Assembly (NCBI GenBank): GCA_036362985.1
Contig: JAYGXS010000002.1
Location: 98,169,475-98,233,474, forward strand
Length of the DNA stretch: 64,000 nucleotides
Reading direction: 5' to 3'
From: Ligula intestinalis
Taxonomy: Eukaryota > Platyhelminthes > Cestoda > Diphyllobothriidea > Diphyllobothriidae
The notes beneath the pieces are model-generated. The model was given only the letters and a program-made list of their open reading frames with translations, did no database searches and was not told the DNA's origin. A program made the translations under genes and the position numbers. This document shows, piece by piece, positions 9,601 through 18,042 of the stretch. How positions within the stretch are numbered: the first letter of the stretch is position 1; each line of letters begins with the position of its first letter.

Positions 9601-10361
9601 TATCAAATAAAAATAAAATTAATACATACGGTATCACGCAAACTAAACACCGATGTCCCGTAAAAATCATGAAAAAGACACTATATTAATTCATCAGCGA
9701 TGACAAATTAGACGGCATCGGAATAAAACGGTTCAAAGGAATGATAAAGGGAGGGAGTATATTAATAAACTATGCCATAGCAGAATGACGACACGTGCAC
9801 AAAACATGTTCCGCGCAGGCGCCGTTATCCCGCTGTGTAATTAATTTTATAACTATCCAAACAATACTTATTGTTTGGATAGTTATGAAATTATTGTCAC
9901 ATGATTGACTTGAAAAAAGTGGACTCGGATTCCGTTAATGAGGGAAATTAGGTTCCAGTACCAAAAGAAATAGCCTACAAATTTGTATATAAGTTGGTGA
10001 ATACGTGTAACTACAAAATTATAAAGCCAGAAAGTTTGACGGCGAGACATACACTTGGGACAGCCGCGTTCCCAAATATTCTTTTGTCTTTCTTCATGAC
10101 AACAAGAGTTGCGATTTTTCGGTCAGACGAACTGAAAGTAGCGCATAAAGATTGTGATAGTACCTGTCCAGAGCAATTTCCATCGGAACCCCCGGCTGTA
10201 TATATAATTCGTTAAAAAGAATTGAAACATACTAAAACGACTGCAAGCTTGCAGAAATTATTGCCAAGATCTATGGCCATTGTGCTGATTCCATAGCAAG
10301 AAGAGGAAAATAATATAAGCAATAACAGCCCAATTTGCATCATCCTACAGTCGACAGCCAT
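3412..10361 (-). CDS. HYOU1: HYOU1/GRP170 (ER-lumen Hsp110-type chaperone), 5' nine exons
   Basis: Nine exons in one continuous frame give the first ~394 residues of a hypoxia up-regulated protein 1 homologue: 10361-10233, 10195-10164, 10131-10053, 9562-9411, 9375-9299, 8858-8625, 7983-7911, 5208-5019 and 3629-3412. Every junction is GT-AG and the phases agree. Features in order are a signal peptide (GLLLLILFSSSCYG), IDLGNNFCKLAVV (phosphate-1 loop), VPMEIALD, KRIFGNAA, AVITVPSHF, the phosphate-2 loop FDVGYIGTTATVV, RKNPRAMAKL and the adenosine motif VILFGGGTRVP. The family is an ER nucleotide exchange factor for BiP and a holdase of the unfolded-protein response. Introns are 37, 32, 490, 35, 440, 641, 2702 and 1389 bp. 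The protein is open at its C terminus; the substrate-binding half (human HYOU1 is ~1000 residues) lies beyond the left edge. The assignment rests on remembered family motifs, not a search. Confidence 0.92.
3630..5018 (-). other. HYOU1 intron 8, no other gene seen
   Basis: This is 1389 bp between GTAAGT and CTCGAAAG. It contains a G-rich stretch around 3730-3860 and A/T-rich sequence from 4260 on. ORFs here are short or overlap the exon 9 antisense and have no recognisable domain. Confidence 0.6.
5019..5208 (-). CDS. HYOU1: HYOU1 exon 8 (RKNPRAMAKL block)
   Basis: Acceptor TTCCAG lies before 5208 and donor GTAAGT after 5019. The exon encodes SDPFLGTSDFISRLVNHFVE, DVRKNPRAMAKLSTEAQRIF and KILSANPEIVST, strongly like the family segment VRENPRAMAKL..VLSAN. 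It joins exon 7 in phase 2 and exon 9 in phase 0. Confidence 0.92.
5209..7910 (-). other. HYOU1 intron 7, 2.7 kb, repeat remnants
   Basis: This long intron contains the 6004-6115 hairpin and a weaker inverted repeat, with ATTTATTGGATCCATAA at about 6335 facing its reverse complement at about 6752. I see no convincing exon or RNA gene. Confidence 0.6.
6004..6115. repeat. 28 bp inverted repeat hairpin in HYOU1 intron 7
   Basis: 6004-6031 (AAATAAATAAACTCTGCTGG and TTGGTGGA) faces its near-perfect reverse complement at 6088-6115, with a ~56 bp loop. It could be a MITE remnant. Confidence 0.7.
7911..7983 (-). CDS. HYOU1: HYOU1 exon 7
   Basis: This 73 bp exon runs from acceptor TTATAG to donor GTAAGT. 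It encodes YKLAKSREGDTLQENPHMFV and then LGVG, the counterpart of the strand before GVGFDRTLGG in vertebrate HYOU1. Confidence 0.8.
8625..8858 (-). CDS. HYOU1: HYOU1 exon 6 (AVITVP block and phosphate-2 loop)
   Basis: The acceptor is CTTACAG before 8858 and the donor is GTACGT after 8625. The exon encodes APMNTAVITVPSHFTQSDR, the AELAGIEVLQLMNSNSAVAL helix and FMFFDVGYIGTTATVV. The NDN/TATAL motif of Hsp70s reads NSNSAVAL here. Confidence 0.92.
9299..9562 (-). CDS. HYOU1: HYOU1 exons 4 and 5 with a 35 bp micro-intron
   Basis: Exon 4 (9562-9411) encodes AKRDPLTAFADLPSIIGKKL through NNSNGLLTFKI. The intron 9410-9376 is 35 bp (GTAAGT...TTTTAG). Exon 5 (9375-9299) encodes DQHFTAEELLGMFFEYLRDT and ends in phase 1 before GTATGC. 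This matches the segment of the HYOU1 family before the conserved AVITVP block. Confidence 0.85.
9849..9886. repeat. 18 bp perfect palindrome, 2 nt loop, in HYOU1 intron 3
   Basis: ATAACTATCCAAACAATA (9849-9866), then CT, then the exact reverse complement (9869-9886). Imperfect pairing continues outside (AATTTT / GAAATT). It could be a cruciform or the collapsed core of an inverted-repeat element. There is no downstream T-tract. Confidence 0.85.
10053..10195 (-). CDS. HYOU1: HYOU1 exons 2 and 3 with a 32 bp micro-intron
   Basis: Exon 2 is 10195-10164 (32 bp, PGVPMEIALD) and exon 3 is 10131-10053 (79 bp, SSDRKIATL..KKDKRIFGNAAVPS). The intron between them (10163-10132) is only 32 bp, starting GTACTA and ending TTTCAG, phase 2. 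Intron 1 (10232-10196) is 37 bp. Read without splicing the frame breaks, so the micro-introns are needed. Confidence 0.85.
10233..10361 (-). CDS. HYOU1: HYOU1 exon 1 (start codon, signal peptide)
   Basis: The ATG at 10361 opens 43 codons: a short basic start, a hydrophobic core LLLLILFSSS, a cleavage-type SCYG, then IDLGNNFCKLAVVL, which is the first ATP-binding strand of Hsp70-type proteins. The donor GTATGT follows at 10232. Two further Met codons at residues 7-8 could also initiate. Confidence 0.85.
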
Positions 10362-10409
10362 CGCGTTGCAAACTGTGATGAATTAGAGCGACGTATACAC
10401 TAACCCTTG

Positions 10410-10440
10410 TGTTAAAAGTTGATTGGTTACGTTAAGTACC
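10410..10440 (-). promoter_or_regulatory. CCAAT box upstream of HYOU1
   Basis: On the minus strand CCAATC lies about 60 bp upstream of the HYOU1 start codon. UPR genes often carry ERSE (CCAAT-N9-CCACG), but the CCACG half is not present at that spacing, so this is only a CCAAT box at a plausible place. Confidence 0.2.
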
Positions 10441-10519
10441 GGTGCATTTTCCCTAATCAGCTCAGATTAATCAAAAGCCTAAGTGGTTTCCCTGATGTAT
10501 TCTGTCGCCTCCCCGCTTG

Positions 10520-10790
10520 CTTTGTAAGGAACCGAAGTCAATTTCTGGACTGCTCATTATAACTCGGAAATCGTGAGCTGTTTATAGCGCTAATATAACA
10601 TGAACTAAACACAGTAACCAAACGTGATGCGAAAAGTACCATAGTTGGCGTGAGAGGTAGCATGTAGGATTCCGTCTGTATTCGGAAGTTTTCTTCCAAA
10701 GAAAAAAGCGGATGAAGATGAGACAGATAAAATTGAAATGATAAAAACTCTCAAATTATTTCTTTTGTAACTCATGGAAGACATCCATTT
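10520..10790. other. no gene seen upstream of HYOU1
   Basis: A/T-rich sequence with only short unrecognised frames. It includes the presumed far promoter side of HYOU1. Confidence 0.4.
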
Positions 10791-10794
10791 TCTT

Positions 10795-10990
10795 CCAGAC
10801 TTCAAATTAGGATATCTTTCGAACGTAAATAATTACCGGGGCTTTCATAAAACACCGGCCCTAGCCAGACTTCTGGAAAAAAATTATTTTAAATAAAATG
10901 CTCGATTTTTACCTGGAAAAAAGCTTTCAAGCGAGTCGCTGCACTGTTTTCTACCTGCACGATCATGCGATACGCATCACTTAGCTTTTC
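10795..10990 (+). mobile_element. CR1-like LINE family C fragment (RT, N-terminal part)
   Basis: This aligns by eye with 15045-15240 (shared TTTCATAA.ACACC, CTGGAAAAA, TTTTCTACC and CACGATCAT). It corresponds to the RT segment leading to the FLPGRS-type motif. It is cut at about 11000, and the next part of the same RT (FERVPHRRLL) appears at 13147, after the tandem repeats and a minus-strand LINE piece. Confidence 0.55.
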
Positions 10991-11038
10991 TTTTCTTAAT
11001 CAGTTAAATAATGATATAATTTGACCTAATAATAATGA

Positions 11039-12641
11039 GGTTTATTTGTTAAACACATCCTTGGCGCCGTCAAAACTCCGGAAGGCAGGAAAAAACTTAA
11101 CCCAAACCCCTTCTTTCGCAGTGACTATTGTATTTGGTTTGGTCTTTTGCTAGGTCAATAGTGTGCGAAATAAGGAGTTTGTTTGAAGTGAAAAACCTGA
11201 ATTCTAGGGAAAAAATCTAGAAAAATATGAAACAAAATAGCTATACATTGTAGGTGTTACGGTTTTATAGTAAGAATACTTGGGGTCTGGAAAAACTGTA
11301 ATGTCCTTTAACTGAGGTATACTTAGCCGCGGTCAGTTTGAAGGCGAAAAATCAGCTAAGGATATCGCATCTACCGTATGCATGGGTCTGCTCGATACGG
11401 AGATTACAATTGCTGTCCAGTGGCACAAGTTTGCTAACTAGACGGGATGGTGCAGATGTCTGAGGTTGGTCGAGGCAGCTGCGAAGCACCATCGTCATTC
11501 AAGTGCATCGGCAGAAGACACTTGGCCTTTCGTTTGTCGAATATCTAAGTGAGATTGAGATTTAAATTATTAGCATTTATACTTCTGATACATTATAAGA
11601 GGAAACAATATACATTTTAGTATATTTGTAGAGAAAATTATTTTCTTTCATAATTATTTTTTATAAATATTGAGATGTTAGTCGAAGAATATTGGAATCG
11701 ATAATTTTTTCTTAGTTTTTGTTTCTGTTTCATTTTTAAGGATTGGAGAAGGAGGCAAGGCATAATTTTGCTTAAGATTTGATTTGGTCAGCGTGGGAAA
11801 CCGTCGACTGGAAAGCCTCCAGCAGTGGCCATTTTTAATAAGGTTTATTTGTAAAGCACAATTTTGGCGCCGTCAAAAACCCCGGAAGGCAGGAAAAAAA
11901 CCTTATCCAAACCCCGTATTTCGCAGTGACTATTGTATTTGTTTTGGTCTTTTGCTAGGTCAATAGTGTGCGAAATAAGGAGTTTGTTTTAAGTGAAAAA
12001 ACCTGACTACTAGGGAACTAATCTAGGAAAACATGAAATAAAATAGCTATACATTGTAGGTGTTACGGTTTTATAGCAAGAATACTTGGGGTCTGGAAAA
12101 ACTGTCATGTCCTTTAACTGAGGCATACTTAGCCACGGTCAGTTTGAAAACGAAAAAATCAGCTGAGGACATCGCACCTACCGTATGCATGAGTCTGCTC
12201 GATACGGAGATTACAATCGTTGTCCATTGGCACAAGTTTGCTAATTAGATGGGACGTTGCAGATGTCTGAGGTGGGTCGAGGCAGCTGCGAAGCACCATC
12301 GTCATTCAAGTGCATCGGCAGAAGACACTTGGCCTTTCGTTTGTCGAATATCTAAGAGAGATTGAGATTTCAATTATTAGCATTTATACTTCTGATACAT
12401 TATAAGAGGCATCAATATATATTTTCGTATAGTTGAAGGGAAAATTACTTTCTTTAATAATAATTTTTTATAAAAATTTAGATATTAGTCGAGGAATATT
12501 GGAATGGATAAATTGTTCTTAGTTTTTGTTTTTTATTTTTATTTTTAAGGATTGGAGAAGGAGGCAAGGCACAATTTTGCTCAAGCTTTGATTTTATCAG
12601 CGTTGGACACCGTCGACTGGAAAGCTTCTAGCCTTGACCAG
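11039..12641 (+). repeat. tandem duplication, two ~803 bp units
   Basis: Unit 1 is 11039-11841 and unit 2 is 11842-12641. Both start GGTTTATTTGT(A/T)AA, contain GGCGCCGTCAAAA..CCCGGAAGGC, the block GCGAAATAAGGAGTTTGTTT, the block CGATACGGAGATTACAAT and end near CCGTCGACTGGAAAGC. They differ by scattered substitutions. The first ~500 bp of the unit is a dispersed family with copies at 17213 and (reverse) 55320. There is no coding potential; the GTTTATTTGTAAAGC start and nearby AAT/ATT microsatellites suggest a SINE-like or LINE-tail repeat. Confidence 0.85.
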
Positions 12642-12649
12642 TTTTCTCC

Positions 12650-13145
12650 AAAAGGTTCGGGAACTCGCCTGGACCGTTAGATCCCATTTGGTCCGCATTG
12701 TACGTCAAAGAACTTTGCAAAGTGTCCTATTTTGTTCAGAAATATATGCGTCATGTCATTTGATAAGAAGTGCTTGGTCTTTCTTCTAAATTCGGCTAAA
12801 CTGTGGCTTTTGCGAATATCGTTGGGTAGGGCATTCCATATGATCGCATATCTTATGGTGTAGAAATTTGATCGCTGGGCCGTTCTAGCTTTAGCGTTAT
12901 GAATTGTATGCTGGTTGTTTCTAGTGGGACGGAAACCGTTTTGATTTGTTAACATATTATTGCTAATGATGTTCCAATTATGTGTCCCTTTAAACCATTT
13001 TTGAGACGCCTTTGCCAGAAGGGTTTAAGACCATATCGATTGTACATTATTGAATAGGAGTCTCGGGCGTCATCGCGTTTACACANNNNNNNNNNTGCGA
13101 TTTGTTTAACATGTGGGGATAAGTCAAGAGTATTAGAATAGCAAA
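12650..13145 (-). mobile_element. CR1-like LINE family C, RT C-terminal part (degenerate)
   Basis: The minus-strand frame includes YSNTLDLSPHVKQIA (compare NKFDLSPHADRITAKAAQ at 18600-18700), NGFRPTRNNQH and the typical LINE C-terminal box IIWNALPNDIRKSHSLAEFR with a following KTKHFLSND. A 10-N gap (13086-13095) sits inside. It is a dead copy. Confidence 0.75.
13086..13095. other. assembly gap (10 N)
   Basis: Ten N characters, placed between two parts of a LINE fragment. Their true length is unknown. Confidence 1.
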
Positions 13146-13146
13146 A

Positions 13147-13380
13147 CCTTCGAAAGGGTACCACACAGACGGCTTCTGATACAAGTGGAAGCCATTGGCA
13201 TCCATCGCCCTCACCTCGACTTCATCGATTCCTATTGTCTAAACGCAGCCAGAACGTCTTAGAAGGTAGCAGTTTCTCCAGAGCTCAGCTGATCACGAGT
13301 CGATAGCTTAAGGCTGCTTTACTGCGGAACTCATCAAGTCGATGCCAGGGGTGTTGAACTTATCCAGGAGTAGTATATTT
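13147..13380 (+). mobile_element. CR1-like LINE family C RT fragment
   Basis: TFERVPHRRLLIQVEAIGIH followed by LDFIDSYC corresponds to the family segment AFDKVPHRR.L.KL.AIG. It is the likely continuation of 10795-10990 and is related to 15290-15430. It ends in stops. Confidence 0.6.
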
Positions 13381-13425
13381 TTCTGTTTAAATATAAATGT
13401 CAGTGAACTTAGCAGTTCCACCTAG

Positions 13426-13800
13426 TCACTTTCCTTGGACCCAGAAGACCAATAAAACAAGGTGTAGAGAGAGTGTCGGTTGTTGGCTTATCTTAACCCT
13501 GCATGAAATTATTTCATATCGTCGTAGGGCTTCGTGGGCGATCACCCTCTGACAACAGGAAATTTCATTGGCAACATAAAGTGTCACGCTTCCACACCTA
13601 CGTTGAAATTTGTGGCAGCTGACTATTTCATAGCCTTCAGTGCTGACTTCGCACATCCCTATTGCTTCGGTCAGCAAAGTCTCTGTCAAGGCAATTATAT
13701 GCGGTTTCTGCTCAGATGCTATTATAAAGAGTTTGTCAAGTTTAGTGAAGAGACTCTGACAATTGGCATAATGGACCCGACGCATCGGCTTGTGGTATCT
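13426..13800 (-). mobile_element. LINE endonuclease (EEP) N-terminal fragment
   Basis: The minus-strand frame starts RRVHYANCQSLFTKLDKLFI and continues KPHIIALTETLLTEAI, GYEIVSCHKF and RCGSVTLYVANEIS. These are the first catalytic segments (N and E) of apurinic-type endonucleases of CR1/Jockey LINEs. The C-terminal catalytic parts (GDFN, SDH) are missing. Confidence 0.85.
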
Positions 13801-14139
13801 TTTAAAGCCGACCGGTTGACTATGGTTAAATTTTCCGCATGACTTCTTCCGGCAAAAGGAAATATCGTTCGATAAGACCTAGTTCCTCCTCTCATATTTA
13901 TAAGCCGGTTTCGCCTTTGCTCTTTAGGTTGTTTAGTTCGTTTATCAAAAGTCGCATTTTCATGCGTTTCCTTGGTCCACAGTCCAGCTGAAAGAAGACT
14001 CTGGCATGCATGCTCCGCAGATATGACCGGATGCCCCTGGAATCCAGGTATTAAATTTTTGTGTTGTTGGCGTCATATGAGGGTAAGTGATGCCCACGTA
14101 CAGCTCTGAGGACTCCAGTTACACGGCGTCCCAGAAACT

Positions 14140-14215
14140 ATTTTTTAATGAAAAAAAGAAGACGTGATCGCTAGAACACACACTTTATTCGCCGCGCGTT
14201 TCGGATTCCAGGAAG
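14140..14215 (-). mobile_element. PLE-like terminal fragment
   Basis: On the minus strand GGAATCCGAAACGCGCGGCG, AATAAAGTGTG and TCTAGCGATCACG parallel the PLE-end cores at 2050 and 2286 (GAAACGTCAGGCGAATAAA...AGCGATCG). The CTGATGA box is absent, so any hammerhead is incomplete. It is inserted beside a LINE ORF1 remnant. Confidence 0.5.
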
Positions 14216-14219
14216 ATGA

Positions 14220-14640
14220 CTTTTTTCTAGCAGAAGCTGCGCTTGCGGTGCGGTATCCCAAATGACCTCTAATGGTCGAAGCCGACTGTTTGAACCAGTC
14301 GGTGGCTAAGCCTTACCTATCCTGTATGTTTTTAGAATTTTTACAAACTCACTGCCCCTTGGTAGTTATTCAGCGTGCTACCGAACAAAAGCTGTATTGT
14401 GCTCCGCCTTATCCCCAACGACGGAAGTCATTGCTTCTGGTGCACTCCGTATGACGATATTTTGTTTGCGATTTGATCGAGCTTGTGCCGTGGTCATATC
14501 GCATTGGTTGACTGATGAAAATTTTGTTTCCTTTTCGCTTATTTTTCTATCCCTGGGAAAAGTAGCTAGAACGGTTTCAAAGTGCGACTCTGTGAAAGAT
14601 TCTATGGACATTGTGAATATAAAACTTTCTTATATTGCCT
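14220..14640 (-). mobile_element. LINE ORF1 remnant (RRM-like)
   Basis: The minus-strand frame SNRKQNIVIRSAPEAMTSVV, followed after stops by a segment with YRIGKA and SRLRPLEVIW, corresponds to LINE ORF1 proteins in which (R)NIVIRG.PE and RPLKV mark the RRM-like fold (compare RINCIVIKGM and RPLKVVLKSEAEVQLLLSRK at 59240-59500). With 13426-13800 and 12650-13145 it gives the order ORF1, EEP, RT end on one strand, that is one internally deleted LINE. Confidence 0.55.
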
Positions 14641-15044
14641 TCTTCTGACATATCATTTAACTTTCGTTTCGGCTGTAGTTCTATTCTTCTTCACTGGGGT
14701 TTGGTCATGACGGATTTACTGCCCTTTTTCGGGTTTTTTGAAGCCCCGATATCCAATTCCACCTTCCAAGGTGCAATTTCTGTTTGGATCTTGCTTAAGC
14801 TCGGCCCACTTATACTAGCCGTGTGACTTAATTTGTCTTCTCTGGGAATCTGGGAGCAGTGCTATGCTTTGTGAGAAGCCTTTGGGTCAAATGTTTCCTT
14901 TGTCCATGACGGACTACCAGTTCCATCAAGCAGCCTGGCTGCCTGGTACCAGTTATCAAAGGTGTTTCGAGCTTTCCCAAATAACTGAGTCATGTGTTTT
15001 CAGTCTATATCTCAAACTTTTTCTTTCCTGCCTCTTGAAAGACA

Positions 15045-16555
15045 TCCATTATTCTTCCAATCTTTAAGTCAGGATCTCTTTCAGACGTATATAACTACAG
15101 ACGCTTTCATAACACCCTGGCCCCAGGGAAACATCTGGAAAAATCATTTTTATTCAAATACTTGATTTTTGCCTATAAAACAAGCTTTTTAGTGACTCGC
15201 AGAATGGTTTTCTACCAGGACGATCATACAAGACGTGTAATGTACCTTTTCGAAACCACGTCACGGCAATCCGTGGTCGTTATCTAATTCGACCTGATCG
15301 AAGCCTTCAAAAAGGTACCACACAGACGGCTTCTGGTAAAACTGGATGATATCCGCATCCGCCCCCTCTTCTCGACTTCATTGGTTCCCACTTGTCTAAA
15401 AGCAGCCAAAAGGTTTCAGTAGGTAACAGCTATTCCACTGCTCAGCTGATTACCAGTGAAGTTTTTCACGGCACTGTCTTGCGTCCGTTACACTTCACCC
15501 TATACGGTAATGAGATTTTGATTATCGTGCAACAATTACGCAATCTCATTTTTGCAGACGACCTCAAATGCACATACTCATTTTCTTAGGTCACGGCCAA
15601 TACATGCATTAATAAACTAAATGCGGACCTGCTTACACTCTTATGTTGCAGTACTACCTGACAGATAAAAATTAACTCAATTCAAGTTAACTTTCATGTG
15701 TTTCGGTGCCACCAAGCTTCCCCGTCCCCTAATTTTACAACTACTCAATTTTTAGAACAATCTACCATGAAAGACTAAGGTCTAAGCTGCACAAATAAAC
15801 GTGCATTACCATCTCATGTGGATCAAATATCTGCGAAGGGTGCACATATATGTGGTTTTATATCATATAATTTCTGCCTGCTGGAAATAAAGTTAAAACT
15901 TTATGTATGTTCTACCCATCCTAGAATACGGCTGTGCACTTTTTGGTCTAGTGCATGCTTCTGACGTACAGAAAACGTAGAGAAGGTGTTTTCTTGAATA
16001 ATATTTGCTCTTTTTCAATCGAAATTTTCTTAAACGGAAAGATGTCAGTTAGCGAACGTGAAATTTATTTGGGTTAGAAGACTCAAAGCGGGCCTCTGCT
16101 TCCTTTTTTGGTTACCTGTAGCCCTTACCTCCCAGGGATCAACGCTCTCAATCCCGCAAATAGACCTTATGCCAGTCAATCTTCCTCCAGGATAATTGCA
16201 TCCCTCCTTAGCTCCACATCAAATCACGCTCGCTTTTTTTACCTTGGAATATGCCTTCCTCTGGAATAATATTCCCCTCGAAATTAGCCTGTCATCTAAT
16301 TTAGCCGTTTTGAAATCCCTAACTTTTGAAGATATAAAGCTCTTGTTATCCGTCTTCTTTGCAAACACGCAACTTTTGGACTCTATAAATTGTCCCCGGG
16401 TTTTTAAGGTGGTTCTATTCAAATTAAAATATTTTCCATCTATGTCTATTTCTTTCCTCCATAGAATGATATTTGGAACGGTTTTAAGCAGCGGCAGAAT
16501 ACCAGCGAAACACGTCTGGGCATTTAAGCGAGCACCAAGGTTGTTAGTATGGTAA
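15045..16555 (+). mobile_element. CR1-like LINE family C, degenerate RT copy
   Basis: Across several frames: QNGFLPGRSYKTCNV (15205), FDLIEAFKKVPHRRLLVKL (15288), IFADDLKCTYS with an intact ADD catalytic box (15545-15585), a segment like SPHADQI.AKGAHICGF (15815-15860) and the C-terminal YAFLWNNIPLEISLSSNLAV (16245-16310). Frameshifts and stops are frequent, so it is an old pseudo-copy without an endonuclease. Confidence 0.75.
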
Positions 16556-17212
16556 GCTTCAACATCAAAATATGCTATAAAAGTTTGCCTGTCAGCAGCA
16601 AGTGCGTATTATTCAGCGGTTTGCGGGTTTCAATCCAAATATACACTAACGTTTCAGTCTACGCTTGCAGATCTTAAATATACTGATATATAAAGCGAAC
16701 AGAAATTAAGTTCTTAGAGGATTTAAAAGTTGAACTGGCGTCTTTGTTCTGCAACCTATCACCAAAGCGCAGTGCACGAGTTAATGTGTCGCCGGTTTTG
16801 CACCTGTGGCGAAGTCAGTTTTGGTGAATTAATCAAACGCACTGTGGGACTCCTAACCTACCCTCCTTAACGGTTCTATCAAACAACATGTCAAGTAGAA
16901 CAAAACGATCTCTTTAGATTTTTTCCCAGAACTATTACTCCTCAGGTGTCGATGCATGAAGTGGCACGACGAAGAAAAAATTGACTTATGAGCTGGGCAA
17001 TCTTTCAAATTCCCTGTGAAAACCACAACACAATATACTGTGTGGGAAACTGAAAATGATTTTTACAAGCATATATTACCATTATTTAGGGGAAGCAAAC
17101 ATATCTGCTCGTTTGTGGTAGCCATGCGTTCAGGTGATACTAGAAAAGAATTTAATGTGGGAAGTCAACTGATCAGTGGGAGCCCGTCATTTCTGATTAT
17201 ATACCATTCAAA
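16556..17212. other. no gene recognised
   Basis: The frames are short. I recognise neither coding sequence nor a known repeat. Confidence 0.4.
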
Positions 17213-17960
17213 ATAAGGTCTATTTGTAAAGCGCATCTTTGGCACCGTCAAAAACCCCGGAAGGCAGGAAAAAATCTGACCCAAACCCTTTCTTTTGCAG
17301 TCACTATTGGCTGTGTTTTGGTCTTTTGCTCGGTTAATAGTGTGCGAAATAAGGAGTTTGTTTCAAGTGAAAAAAAACCTGACTTCTAAGGCACAATGCT
17401 ACCAAAATATGAAATAAACCAGCCATACATTAAAAGTGTTACTTTTTCATAGAAATAATACTTAGCGTCTGGAAAAACTGTCATGTCCTTTAATTGAGGT
17501 GCAGTAAGCCACGGTCAGTTTGAAGGCAAAAACTGTAACGGTCGCTATCTTGCTTGTGCATTTCTAAGGCACCTTCCTGGTAAAATCTTGATTACCTCTT
17601 TTATTCTTTAGGTCTGTCCCCTCGTCCGCTACAACGCCGTTGATTCTCCCCTTCTATCAGTGTATTGCCCTTTCCAACCATTGTCCCAATAAAGTCTTTA
17701 CTTCGTCTATCGTGTTCTGTTCCATGGTGTGTTGCGAACCTCTTCCAGAGAAGCATACGTTCCAGGAGTAACGAATCCCTACAGGTCGCAACCCCGACTA
17801 GAGTATTACAGAACAGTCAGCTGGGGGCATCGCATCATCTGTCTGTATGGATTTGCTCGTTACAGAGATTAAAATCTTCGTCCACCAGCAGGATTTTCAT
17901 AAAAAGAGATGGAACATTACAAATGGCTGAGTTTGCAGGTGTCAGAGGTTCCGCGTGGCT
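17213..17960 (+). repeat. third copy of the 11-12 kb repeat, interrupted by a solo LTR
   Basis: 17213-17533 matches the unit start (AAGGTCTATTTGTAAAGCGC, GAAATAAGGAGTTTGTTT, GGTCAGTTTGAAGGC). The match resumes after 17810 at GCATCGCAT..TCTG, GTTACAGAGATTAAAATC. The break is exactly the solo LTR. Confidence 0.75.
17534..17810 (+). mobile_element. solo LTR, 277 bp
   Basis: It begins TGTAACGG and ends GTATTACA, so the ends are TG..CA with 5 bp inverted termini TGTAA/TTACA. It contains an AATAAAGTC polyadenylation-like box at about 17689. It interrupts an otherwise continuous copy of the 11 kb repeat family. Flanking bases (AAAAC and GAACA) are only partly matching, so the target duplication has decayed. 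It is unlike the Gypsy LTR at 49882. Confidence 0.7.
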
Positions 17961-18042
17961 TCGTTTGATTCAGCGGTGGTTAATGGAAACATCTAGGTTC
18001 TCGGGGGACACGAGACAGAGCGAATAGTTTCAAGTGGATCTC

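Noticed and set aside
10410..10440. Canonical ERSE in the HYOU1 promoter
   Set aside because: CCAAT is present but CCACG is not found 9 bases downstream.
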